DNA of 64,000 nucleotides, taken from contig DATCTV010000037.1 of the NCBI GenBank assembly GCA_036567785.1, positions 1-64,000 on the forward strand, in the 5' to 3' direction. This document shows positions 34,784 through 42,369 of the stretch, one piece after another (the stretch's first letter is position 1; each line of letters begins with the position of its first letter). The stretch comes from Desulfomonilia bacterium (GTDB taxonomy: Bacteria > Desulfobacterota > Desulfomonilia > UBA1062). The notes beneath the pieces were generated by a model, which saw only the letters and a program-made list of their open reading frames with translations, had not been told where the DNA came from and searched no databases. The position numbers and the translations under genes are program-made.

Positions 34784-34823
34784 ACAGTCCGAAGCATTCA
34801 AGTTTTATTCAAAGGAGGCGGTC

Positions 34824-35708
34824 ATGCCAGAGGCTTTTATCCGTTATATGAGGGCGACACCTCAGGATATGAAGGAAGCCATCGAAAGGGCGCCTTTTGC
34901 CTATGTTCCGCTCGGCGCACTTGAATGGCACGGCGAGCAGAATGTGCTCGGGCTCGACAGCATCAAGGCTGAATTCATCTGTGAGCGCGCGGCTGAAAAG
35001 ACGGGCGGTGTGGTCTTCCCGGTTATCCAGTGGGGGGCTTATGACCCGCTCAATTTTCCCTATACATTCAGATTTCCGAGATGCCTCATGCGCAGGATGC
35101 TTGAAGACCTGGCCGTGCAGCTCAAGGACATGGGATTTGAATTGGCTGTTTTTCTTTCCGGCCACTACCCGCCAACCCAGATCAGGCACCTAAAGGGAAT
35201 GTCGAGGCGGCTGTCGAAAAAGCATAGCGGCTTTTATGTACTGGGACTGCCTGAGTTTGTCTTTGCAGGCGACATCGACTATCTGGGTGATCACGCCGCC
35301 ATGTGGGAGACGTCGATGATGATGGCGATCGATCCTTCCCTGGTGCATCTTGAAAACCTGCCGGAAGGGCTTAATTTTGCCGAACGGGCAATAGCCCACG
35401 GGGTATTCGGAAGGCACCCGCGATCAGGCGCCTCAACGGGGCTCGGAAATCTTGCCCTTGATACGATTGTCACCAGACTTGCCGGGCTTGTAACGGAAAC
35501 TCACGTATGCCGATCTCTTGAGCCATATGAAAAGGCCCTGAAGGAATTCGACAAGATTTACTACGGGACGTTCAATCCTTTCGGGCTTAAGAGGATTTTT
35601 ATTAACCAGGGCATAGGTTCAGTCAGAGAAGGGATCGAGTTCTTTTTATGGTCACTTTTTAAAAAAGGAAAATACAATCCAGGTTATCGATATCCTGGCA
35701 AGAAATAA
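34824..35708 (+). CDS. Creatininase-family amidohydrolase
   Basis: 294 residues of the creatininase/MftE/FAPy-deformylase superfamily of metal-dependent amide hydrolases. Motifs: PLGALEWHGEQNVLGLD (about residue 30-47; Glu, His and Asp metal ligands), FLSGHYPPTQ (His, about 115) and GDHAAMWETSMM (His and Glu, about 155). The AEWHG-type motif differs from creatininase itself (SxEQHG), so the substrate is probably not creatinine. Strong ribosome binding site and own promoter. It stands back-to-back with a minus-strand catabolic block that also holds a creatinase-like M24 enzyme. Confidence 0.85.
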   Translation: MPEAFIRYMRATPQDMKEAIERAPFAYVPLGALEWHGEQNVLGLDSIKAEFICERAAEKTGGVVFPVIQWGAYDPLNFPYTFRFPRCLMRRMLEDLAVQLKDMGFELAVFLSGHYPPTQIRHLKGMSRRLSKKHSGFYVLGLPEFVFAGDIDYLGDHAAMWETSMMMAIDPSLVHLENLPEGLNFAERAIAHGVFGRHPRSGASTGLGNLALDTIVTRLAGLVTETHVCRSLEPYEKALKEFDKIYYGTFNPFGLKRIFINQGIGSVREGIEFFLWSLFKKGKYNPGYRYPGKK

Positions 35709-35714
35709 GCTTTC

Positions 35715-36083
35715 CTATTTTCCGTTTTTCAGCAGTTTGTCGAGTCCGGCAAAGGCCTTGAATGTTGTGGAACTACCGGCAGACCTGTCCTTGGTCTGGC
35801 TTCCGTATTCGCCTTCGCCGGAAAGTATCGAATGCTCGTTGTCATGACAGTAGATGCAAAGGAGTTCCCAGTTGCTCCCATCCGGCGGATTGTTGTCATG
35901 GTTATGGTCCTTGTGGTGGACCGTGAGCTCCTTGAGCTTTTTGCCCTCGAACTCGCGGCCGCATCGGCCGCAGACATGAGGGAAAAGCTTCAGAGCGCGT
36001 TCGCGGTAGGTCTTCTCGCGCTCCTGCTGATGTTTTCTTGCCTCGGCAATTATTGAGCTGATGGTGTCTTTATCCTGCGGCAT
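35715..36083 (-). CDS. yajD: HNH nuclease, YajD-like
   Basis: 122 residues, closely matching the E. coli YajD pattern: FPHVCGRCGREFEGKKLKEL (first zinc Cys pair), LTVHHKDHNHDNNPPDG (HNH His-His and Asn), SNWELLCIYCHDNEHS (second Cys pair and final His). YajD-type proteins are small HNH endonuclease-fold proteins of unsettled role. Last gene of the minus block, 9 bases after the SDR gene. Confidence 0.9.
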   Translation of the reverse strand: MPQDKDTISSIIAEARKHQQEREKTYRERALKLFPHVCGRCGREFEGKKLKELTVHHKDHNHDNNPPDGSNWELLCIYCHDNEHSILSGEGEYGSQTKDRSAGSSTTFKAFAGLDKLLKNGK

Positions 36084-36092
36084 GGGAATTAA

Positions 36093-36869
36093 CTATCTTG
36101 TAGTCCAGCCTCCGTCAATGCGAAGGTCGGAGCCGGTCATGTAAGATGCGTCATCCGTTGCAAGAAACAAGATCCCCGTGGCGATTTCCATGGGGTCTGC
36201 CCAACGGGTGAGCACACCCTGCTCTTCGAATTCCTTTTTTACTTGCTCGAAGCTTATACCCCTCTGCGATGCCTCTTTCGCCACATCGCTCCTCAGCATC
36301 GGGGTGTCGGTGGCACCCGGGCTCACGCTGTTTACCCTCACGCCGTATGGCGCCATGTCAAGGGCGAGGGCCTTTGTGAATCCCAGCACGCCGTGCTTTG
36401 TAGAGCAGTAGTTCGCATGATTGTTCTGGCCTATGTGTGATGCAACAGATGCAAGTGTTATGATGGTGCCTGACTTTTGATTCTTGAAATAGGGAATGGC
36501 CGCCTTGCATGAAAAGAACGTCCCCTTCATATTGACGTTGAGAAGGAGGTCATAGTCTTCTTCGGAAAAGTCCTCAACCTGTCCTACCCTTACGACTCCG
36601 GCATTTGCGATGAGCACATCTATGCGGCCGTGCTTTGCTGCCACGTCATCGATATGCTTTTTTATTCCCGCATATTTCGTGACATCGACCCTGGATATGT
36701 GGACGTTTTCCTTGCCTTCACCGATCATGTCAAACGTTTCGTTCAGACCAGCCTCGTCTATATCGGATGCATATACGATTGCCCCTTCTCTGGCGAACAG
36801 TATGGCGGTCGCTCTTCCGATGCCCGACCCGGCGCCTGTAAGGATTGTGACCTTATCTTTTACCCTCAT
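36093..36869 (-). CDS. Short-chain dehydrogenase/reductase (1)
   Basis: 258 residues, classical SDR. Cofactor loop LTGAGSGIGRATA (about residue 10), DVTK, NAGVV, catalytic Ser in ITLASVASH, and YCSTKHG (Tyr and Lys, about 155), then SPGATDTPM. Asp in ASDIDEAG after strand 2 favours NAD over NADP. The oxidised substrate is unknown. The gene follows the M24 enzyme by 15 bases and is part of the minus-strand catabolic block with BKACE and a Gfo/Idh/MocA enzyme. Confidence 0.9.
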   Translation of the reverse strand: MRVKDKVTILTGAGSGIGRATAILFAREGAIVYASDIDEAGLNETFDMIGEGKENVHISRVDVTKYAGIKKHIDDVAAKHGRIDVLIANAGVVRVGQVEDFSEEDYDLLLNVNMKGTFFSCKAAIPYFKNQKSGTIITLASVASHIGQNNHANYCSTKHGVLGFTKALALDMAPYGVRVNSVSPGATDTPMLRSDVAKEASQRGISFEQVKKEFEEQGVLTRWADPMEIATGILFLATDDASYMTGSDLRIDGGWTTR

Positions 36870-36884
36870 AAGTTCTATTCTCCT

Positions 36885-38033
36885 TTATTTTACAAATATC
36901 CCTTTATCCAGAGTGGAAATCCTTTCCACGCCGCTTGCCGTTACGCGATAGCAGTCTTCCGCGCCGACCAGATTGGATGCAGGAAATGACTGCCAGACCT
37001 CAAGATCGAGCACCATGTTTTCTTCAAACTCTATGTCTAGCTGACGCATGGGGCTGAAGATGTGCGCCTCTTCGCATTCAAGGCCGATGCTGTGTGCAGT
37101 GATGAAAGTCATTCCTAGTTTCTTGAGCGACTTTGCATAGGCCTTGGCCTCCTTGTACAGCTCAAGGGCCTTGACGCCTGGCTTGAGATTCGCCTCCAGA
37201 AACTCCTGCACCTTTATCATGCGCTCCATGTGTTCCGTGCCGTTTTCAGGGATGCTTCCAACAACGAACTGTCTGCTTATATCAGAAACATAACCTTTGT
37301 AGACCGCACCTATATCGATACGGTTGAACTGTCCCGGGCTGACCGTATAGCCAACGCCTGGCGCCTCCGGGTCGGATGCACCCAATCCCATTGTCATGTG
37401 ATCCCATCCTTCGGCACCCTCTTCAACCACGGTCCTCTTCGCAATCTTCAGCAGTTCGACATCCGTGATGCCGTCTCTGGCCGTGTCAATCACCGCCATT
37501 ATCGCCTTTTCCGCAATGCGGGTTGATTCCTTTATTCTGGCTATTTCTTCACCGGTCTTGAGAAATCTCATATCGAGAAAGGCCCTGTCGGCATCAATGA
37601 AAGCTGCCTGAGGGAAACGCTGGCGCAGAAAATCTGCCTGGTATCGAGGCATCTGGCTTTCTATGCCTATCGCGCCTGCGCCTAACCCCCATTCCTCGAT
37701 CTTTTTGCCGATCTCTTCAAGAGTCTGCTGGGGGCTTACGGTTCCTGCAACTTCGTCGAGCCATGTCCACCTCTTTGTGCTCTGATAGACCATCCAGGTG
37801 GCGGCGAATTCGATGCCGTCCTTCCTTATGATGGCCATCGTTGGGAACTGGTTCGACAGCACATAAAGTATCGGATTCGGCGCTACATGAAGCGTCGGCA
37901 TACCGGTAGTATAAAAGATATTTACCGGCGTCGCAGCCACAAGCACGTCTATTCCGTAGTTCGAAAGAACTTTTGAAGCTTTGTCGGCGGAAAAACCTAT
38001 TGGAACCGGTTTTGTGGTATCATCTGTTTCCAT
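36885..38033 (-). CDS. M24-family hydrolase (Xaa-Pro dipeptidase/creatinase-like)
   Basis: 382 residues with a creatinase N-terminal domain and a pita-bread catalytic domain (from about residue 170). The five metal ligands of M24 peptidases are visible: Asp in RIDIGAVY, Asp in YVSDISRQF, His in TAHSIGLECEEAH, Glu in VLDLEVW and Glu in GAEDCYRVT. It may cleave a Xaa-Pro peptide or a related amide; context in a catabolic block suggests a non-peptide substrate (inference). A 172-base gap with a hairpin separates it from the SCP2 gene upstream. Confidence 0.87.
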   Translation of the reverse strand: METDDTTKPVPIGFSADKASKVLSNYGIDVLVAATPVNIFYTTGMPTLHVAPNPILYVLSNQFPTMAIIRKDGIEFAATWMVYQSTKRWTWLDEVAGTVSPQQTLEEIGKKIEEWGLGAGAIGIESQMPRYQADFLRQRFPQAAFIDADRAFLDMRFLKTGEEIARIKESTRIAEKAIMAVIDTARDGITDVELLKIAKRTVVEEGAEGWDHMTMGLGASDPEAPGVGYTVSPGQFNRIDIGAVYKGYVSDISRQFVVGSIPENGTEHMERMIKVQEFLEANLKPGVKALELYKEAKAYAKSLKKLGMTFITAHSIGLECEEAHIFSPMRQLDIEFEENMVLDLEVWQSFPASNLVGAEDCYRVTASGVERISTLDKGIFVK

Positions 38034-38040
38034 CTTAACC

Positions 38041-38190
38041 TCCGTTATAACCTCGGCCTCTCTCTTACCCCTCCTTATCGCAGGAGGAGGTTATGCATTT
38101 ATTTTAATCCGTATTTCATGCGGATTAAAATAAATCTGCGGCCCTCTTTCCCTTGAGGGAAAAAGGGGTGGGAGATAGGGAGATAAAAAG
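38041..38190. repeat. Palindromic intergenic element between SCP2 and M24 genes
   Basis: Holds a perfect 15-base stem (38097-38111 with 38121-38135, ATTTATTTTAATCCG and its inverse) around a 9-base loop. A second hairpin follows, CCCTCTTTCCC / GGGAAAAAGGGG (about 38142-38167), and pyrimidine- and purine-rich flanks (CCTCTCTCTTACCCCTCC; GGGGTGGGAGATAGGGAG) roughly mirror each other. It lies inside a same-strand gene series, so it may act as an RNA-processing or attenuation element, or be a dispersed repeat. Confidence 0.65.
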
Positions 38191-38205
38191 GTTTCTGATG
38201 CATCG

Positions 38206-38550
38206 CTATAGCTCAATATCCATCAGCACCTGCAGTTTTTCCAGATCTTCCATCGAACCTGTGGGTTTCAACTTTCCTTCCATGAATGCATCGATAGGAT
38301 CGATTTCACCGTTTATAATGCCCATGAACATTTCCGAATCAAGGGAAAGGCTCATATCGGCATCTTCCCTGATGCCTTCCACTATATCGACATCGGAACC
38401 CCTGAATACCATCTGAAGTCCTACGTTCACATCAGGAAAGATTAGCTGCATGGTCTTGTTGTAGCCTTTGAAATGCTCAGCCATCTCAGGGTCTTCGGCT
38501 ATCGCCTTCCATTTTGACAATCCCTTTTTGAGTTCATCTAATCCTGCCAT
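38206..38550 (-). CDS. SCP2 sterol-binding-domain protein
   Basis: 114 residues forming one SCP2 fold: hydrophobic pocket strands (MQLIFPDVNVGLQMVF, DADMSLSLDSEMF) and the conserved end GKLKPTGSMEDLEKLQVLM. SCP2 domains bind lipids, acyl chains or CoA esters. GGAGG lies 5 bases before the ATG at 38550; the longer open frame upstream runs into the dehydrogenase gene. Ten bases from the Gfo/Idh/MocA gene, so it may carry a hydrophobic intermediate of the same pathway (inference). Confidence 0.85.
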   Translation of the reverse strand: MAGLDELKKGLSKWKAIAEDPEMAEHFKGYNKTMQLIFPDVNVGLQMVFRGSDVDIVEGIREDADMSLSLDSEMFMGIINGEIDPIDAFMEGKLKPTGSMEDLEKLQVLMDIEL

Positions 38551-38560
38551 ATAAACCTCC

Positions 38561-39604
38561 TCAGTTTTTATTTCTGTATATGGTCCTGCCGGTCTCAGAT
38601 GCTTCATAGCCAAGCAGGATCACCTCAAGCGCCTTCTTGCCGAATTCGCCTGTCACGAACGGTTCCCTGCCCTCTGAAACGCATTCATAGAAATGCTTCA
38701 CCTCGAGTTCGAATGTGAGCGGGTAATATCCCGGATATGGCCTGTGCTCCACTTCCGGGCAGACCCATTTGCCCTGGTCAGGTCCGGGAAGTGTTGAAAA
38801 CAGCTTAAGAGGCTGTTCCCGGTTGTGGTCTTCCAGGATGGTGCCTTTTGTGCCGTAAATCTCGATAGTGTTGTTCCATTCGCTGGCGACGGTGAAGCTG
38901 CAGTCTATGCTTCCAATAGCGCCCTTTTCGAAACCGACCGAGAAAGAGCAGTTGTCGTCGGCTGTGCAGTTCATCTCGGGCATGCACCGTGCGGCCCTTC
39001 CGCTGATGCTGTCAATGTCCCCTATGAGATAAAGAACGACACCGACCCTGTGTATACCGCTGTCTATCCAGGCCCCTCCGCCTGACTCCTCCACTTTGCC
39101 CTTCCAGCATGTTGGGTCGCTCATATTGTTTACTTCCGAGCCGCCCTCATAGGTCCTTACGAGTTTCGGCAGGCCTATGACGCCGGCATCGATCAGTTCC
39201 TTCATCTTCCGGTGTGCCGGAAGGAACAGCTGGTTCTCGGCGATCATGAGGATCTTCCCAGCCTTCCTGCCTGCGGCTATCATTGCATCGGCCTCTTCAA
39301 GGGTGTTTGCTATCGGCTTCTCGCACAGTACATGCTTGCCGGCTTCAAAGGCTTCGACGCATATCTTTGCATGCAGGTGATGCGGCAGACATATGTGGAT
39401 ACAGTCTATGTCAGGTCTCTTGAGGATATCATGGTAGTCCGTGCACAAGTCGGCACCGGGGTTCTTCCTGCCCACTCTTTTGAGGCATTTATCGTCAAGG
39501 TCGGCAATTGCTGCAACCTCAGCAAGCTCAGGTATCTTCTTCACTGAATTCGCATGCCAGTTGCCGGCATTGCCCGCTCCTATAATTCCCGCCTTGAAAG
39601 CCAT
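38561..39604 (-). CDS. Gfo/Idh/MocA-family oxidoreductase
   Basis: 347 residues. N-terminal NAD(P)-binding fold GIIGAGNAGNWHA (about residue 6); HICLPHHLHAKI; the signature CEKPIANTLEEAD (about 94, Lys-Pro near the nicotinamide); and WIDSGIHRVG with the catalytic Asp-His region (about 180). Family members oxidise sugars, inositols or related polyols. Its presence between SDR and SCP2 genes fits oxidation of a carbohydrate-like or polyol substrate, but no specificity can be read. Confidence 0.9.
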   Translation of the reverse strand: MAFKAGIIGAGNAGNWHANSVKKIPELAEVAAIADLDDKCLKRVGRKNPGADLCTDYHDILKRPDIDCIHICLPHHLHAKICVEAFEAGKHVLCEKPIANTLEEADAMIAAGRKAGKILMIAENQLFLPAHRKMKELIDAGVIGLPKLVRTYEGGSEVNNMSDPTCWKGKVEESGGGAWIDSGIHRVGVVLYLIGDIDSISGRAARCMPEMNCTADDNCSFSVGFEKGAIGSIDCSFTVASEWNNTIEIYGTKGTILEDHNREQPLKLFSTLPGPDQGKWVCPEVEHRPYPGYYPLTFELEVKHFYECVSEGREPFVTGEFGKKALEVILLGYEASETGRTIYRNKN

Positions 39605-39674
39605 GAAGAATTCCTCCTTTTTCTTTATCTCTTCCTGCCAGGCGGAATGGATGATTGATAATCCTGCATTATTC

Positions 39675-40415
39675 TCAAATCGTCATCCCGCCGTCTATTG
39701 AAAGGCATGTGCCTGTACAGAACTCGTTTGTGGCGAGCAGTAGTATGCCCTCGGCTATCTCTTCGGATTTGCCGAGTCTGCCCATCGGCTGGCGGGCAGT
39801 AATCTGTTTTCTTGCCTCGTCGGCATTGCCTGTCTGAGCCAGGCGTACTGCAAGAGAAGGGGTATCCGTAGTCCCTGGCAGGATTGCATTAACCCGGATG
39901 CCTTCCGATACGTGGTCCATCGCCATCGCTTTTGTTAGCGAAAGCACTGCGCCTTTGGATGCCGAATATGCGGCACGGCTGGTAACGCCTCTTATGGCAA
40001 CCGATGAGGAGCAGTTGATGATGACGCCTTTTGTTTTTTTCAGATGCGGTATTGCATAAAGAGAACAGAGCCATGTGCCTCGTACATTGATTGCCATTGT
40101 CCTGTCAAAGTCATCGATTGAGGAAGTATCTACACTGCCCGCAACTACAATGCCCGCGTTGTTATGCAGGATATCCAAACGGCCGAATCCGGCTATGGTT
40201 TCATCAATAAGGCGTTTGACGTCTTCCTCTCTGGACACGTCGCATTTGACATACACGGCCTCGCCGCCGGAGGCGTTTATTGTTTCAACCCCATTGCAGG
40301 GCACGATGTCGCTTAAGACGACCTTTGCGCCTTCCCTGGCAAACAGTAAGGCTGTCGCCTCGCCTATGCCTGCCGCTGCACCGGTGATTATTGCAACCTT
40401 GCCTTCCAGTTTCAT
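39675..40415 (-). CDS. Short-chain dehydrogenase/reductase (2)
   Basis: 246 residues, classical SDR: ITGAAAGIGEATA (about residue 10), NNAGIV, Ser in INCSSSVAI, YSASKGA (Tyr-Lys, about 152) and LPGTTDTPS. Asp in LSDIVP favours NAD. Its ATG overlaps the BKACE stop by 4 bases, so the two are translationally coupled. Together they could oxidise a hydroxy acid to the beta-keto acid that BKACE then cleaves (inference). Confidence 0.9.
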   Translation of the reverse strand: MKLEGKVAIITGAAAGIGEATALLFAREGAKVVLSDIVPCNGVETINASGGEAVYVKCDVSREEDVKRLIDETIAGFGRLDILHNNAGIVVAGSVDTSSIDDFDRTMAINVRGTWLCSLYAIPHLKKTKGVIINCSSSVAIRGVTSRAAYSASKGAVLSLTKAMAMDHVSEGIRVNAILPGTTDTPSLAVRLAQTGNADEARKQITARQPMGRLGKSEEIAEGILLLATNEFCTGTCLSIDGGMTI

Positions 40416-41209
40416 TTCGATATACCCGTTATCTTTCTTGCTTCTGCTGCATTTGCTACAGGTCTTCCCATCTTTTTAGACAGCCAGACCGCCCTTTCGA
40501 TGAGCTCGGCGTTGTTTTTCGCAGGACGGCCATCTTCCATGAAGGGGTTGTCTTCGGTGCCGATCCGGATATTGCCCCCCGTGCTTATTGCTAGCGCAGC
40601 CATCTTGGTCTGTTCTTCGCCCATTGTACTGACGGTATGCAGGCAGCCATCGGGCTTGAATCGCATAAGGTACTGATAGCTTTCGACCTCGGGCGGACAC
40701 CATGTACCTCCGGGCCAGCCGAAGAACATTGTTATGATGTGCGGGGGGTTGAGAAGGCCTTTTTTAAAAAGCCAGTTCAAGTTCCAGTAGGACCCTGTAT
40801 GCCATACTTCCCATTCAGGTTTGATGCTATATTCCTTGCATTTGAGAGCATATGCCTCGAGTTCGGTCAAAGGGTGAAGCTTGTCGACCGTGACCGCCGT
40901 AAATTCCTCGGCATGATGATTGAGTATGATGGACATCATATCCGGTTTGCAGTCAAAATCGGTCTGGCGCTCTTCTATGGGAAAGCTGGACATGCCGGCC
41001 TGAATGATGGCGTCGGTCTTGGCGCGTATCTTATCGACGATGTATGTAGCCTGAGGACTTCTTGGCAGATGGACATGCAGAATGGAAGCGCCTGCCTCTG
41101 CGCATTCTATGGCGTCTTTTATAAGGTCCTCATCGTTGTCGGACCAGTTCCTGACATCAGGGTGAATCCATGAATTTGCCGTTGTAGCCGTAATGATGAG
41201 CTTTTCCAT
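40412..41209 (-). CDS. Beta-keto acid cleavage enzyme (BKACE, DUF849)
   Basis: 265-residue TIM barrel. BKACE enzymes condense a beta-keto acid with acetyl-CoA and split it into acetoacetate plus a new acyl-CoA; the founder cleaves 3-keto-5-aminohexanoate in lysine fermentation. The metal motif LHVHLPRSP (His-x-His, about residues 45-47) and the C-terminal RIGTEDNPF (Glu ligand, about 225) are present. The N-terminus reads IITATTANSW rather than the usual xTGA, so the substrate pocket is probably different. No acyl-CoA transferase or ligase is adjacent. Confidence 0.87.
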   Translation of the reverse strand: MEKLIITATTANSWIHPDVRNWSDNDEDLIKDAIECAEAGASILHVHLPRSPQATYIVDKIRAKTDAIIQAGMSSFPIEERQTDFDCKPDMMSIILNHHAEEFTAVTVDKLHPLTELEAYALKCKEYSIKPEWEVWHTGSYWNLNWLFKKGLLNPPHIITMFFGWPGGTWCPPEVESYQYLMRFKPDGCLHTVSTMGEEQTKMAALAISTGGNIRIGTEDNPFMEDGRPAKNNAELIERAVWLSKKMGRPVANAAEARKITGISK

Positions 41210-41212
41210 TTT

Positions 41213-42139
41213 TTATTCTCCTGTTTCCTGGATAATATCTGTTTCTGCAGCCGCCTCTTCCTGCCTCCGCCCGAGCAGGAACCCGCTGATTATAATAAGC
41301 AAAACGCCTGAGAGCATATATGCGACAGATGCGGAATCGGGCGCTCTGAGCGCAAATACATAGAAATATACAAGCACGGGTGCGATCTGAACAGGGACCT
41401 GCTGGACAGGTATGATATTGCTGGCCTGTCCGTAGCGGAAACATTCCTGGGTCTGCCACATGCCTATTACATTTGTTCCTACAAGGATGATGCTTGCCGT
41501 TATAAAGATTACTATCTGAGAAGTCGAACCCTTGCCTTCGAGCACCAGGAATATAACGGCTACAAGCGGGGCTATCCAGAGGTTTGAAATGGCGAACGGA
41601 AAGCCGTTTGAAAAACCCATTACAATGCCCTTCCTTCCTCCTGACTTAAGCGATATGAAATGAAATATGACCCAGAGCGTGGTAAGGCTCAGGCTGAAAA
41701 CTGCAATACGCATGAGCGCCGAATTTGTTTCAAGGCTCGCAATGACCGTTTCACCATTTATCTCAAGCCTGCTGAAACCGAGAAGGGTGATGCCGATAAT
41801 CATGAGAAAAATCCCGGTGATCTCGAATGTATCAAGACTTTCACCGTTCATCCAGACCGAACCCAGCGCCAGCACGATAAGCCCTGACGCCATAAGACCC
41901 GGCACCAGAGCAGGCCCGATGTAATCCTGCGCGATCATGAAACAGGCGGTTCCCGCTCCGATAGACATCACCAGTCCGGTGATCCACATGGGATTCCTGA
42001 GCAGAGTCCTCATGAATTTTGATTTCCTGATCTCCTCAGGCAGGTTGTTCACGGCCTTTTTCTGCAAAAGCTGTCCGAATTGGTTGAGGACACCGCTCAA
42101 TATTGCAAGGACTACTCCTAATATGTAACCCTTATGCAT
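41213..42139 (-). CDS. DMT-superfamily permease
   Basis: 308 residues with nine or ten membrane helices in two EamA-like halves (for example GYILGVVLAILSGVLNQFGQ; ITGIFLMIIGITLLGF; YMLSGVLLIIISGFLLG). The drug/metabolite transporter superfamily moves small metabolites; the substrate here is probably what the downstream enzymes degrade (inference). First gene of the block: its ATG is 21 bases downstream (minus strand) of a perfect GntR-type operator palindrome, so this transporter and the following genes are likely repressor-controlled. Confidence 0.82.
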   Translation of the reverse strand: MHKGYILGVVLAILSGVLNQFGQLLQKKAVNNLPEEIRKSKFMRTLLRNPMWITGLVMSIGAGTACFMIAQDYIGPALVPGLMASGLIVLALGSVWMNGESLDTFEITGIFLMIIGITLLGFSRLEINGETVIASLETNSALMRIAVFSLSLTTLWVIFHFISLKSGGRKGIVMGFSNGFPFAISNLWIAPLVAVIFLVLEGKGSTSQIVIFITASIILVGTNVIGMWQTQECFRYGQASNIIPVQQVPVQIAPVLVYFYVFALRAPDSASVAYMLSGVLLIIISGFLLGRRQEEAAAETDIIQETGE

Positions 42140-42159
42140 GATTTCACCTTATCCCGGTT

Positions 42160-42178
42160 AAATTGGTCTTACCAATTT
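42160..42178. promoter_or_regulatory. PdhR/LldR-type operator palindrome
   Basis: A 19-base perfect inverted repeat AAATTGGTCTTACCAATTT. Its core AATTGGT-NNN-ACCAATT is the recognition sequence of FadR-subfamily GntR repressors such as PdhR and LldR (established knowledge). It sits just before the permease gene on the minus strand. No GntR regulator gene is in the window, so the repressor is elsewhere. Confidence 0.75.
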
Positions 42179-42268
42179 GCAGAAAAAAATATTACATGTC
42201 AATTCTATTATAAGATTTACTCGATTTCATCTGATGATTATAGAATCAATTCAACATATAGCTGATGA

Positions 42269-42338
42269 GCTATTAAGCTGGTAAGCGGAATCAAAGAAAT
42301 AAAAAGGTTTCGCTCAACAGCTTATTCGTTAAGCGACA
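42269..42338. repeat. Imperfect inverted repeat before the operator region
   Basis: In the 230-base gap between the permease start and the KDG kinase stop, the segment ATTAAGCTGGTAAGCG (about 42271-42290) is matched in reverse by CGCTCAACAGCTTATT (about 42312-42328) at roughly three quarters of positions. It could form a stem-loop that ends transcription of the sugar kinase gene, but has no T-tract on the minus strand. Confidence 0.4.
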
Positions 42339-42369
42339 AAAGTATGGGAAGTTCTGGCGTCCTGTATCA

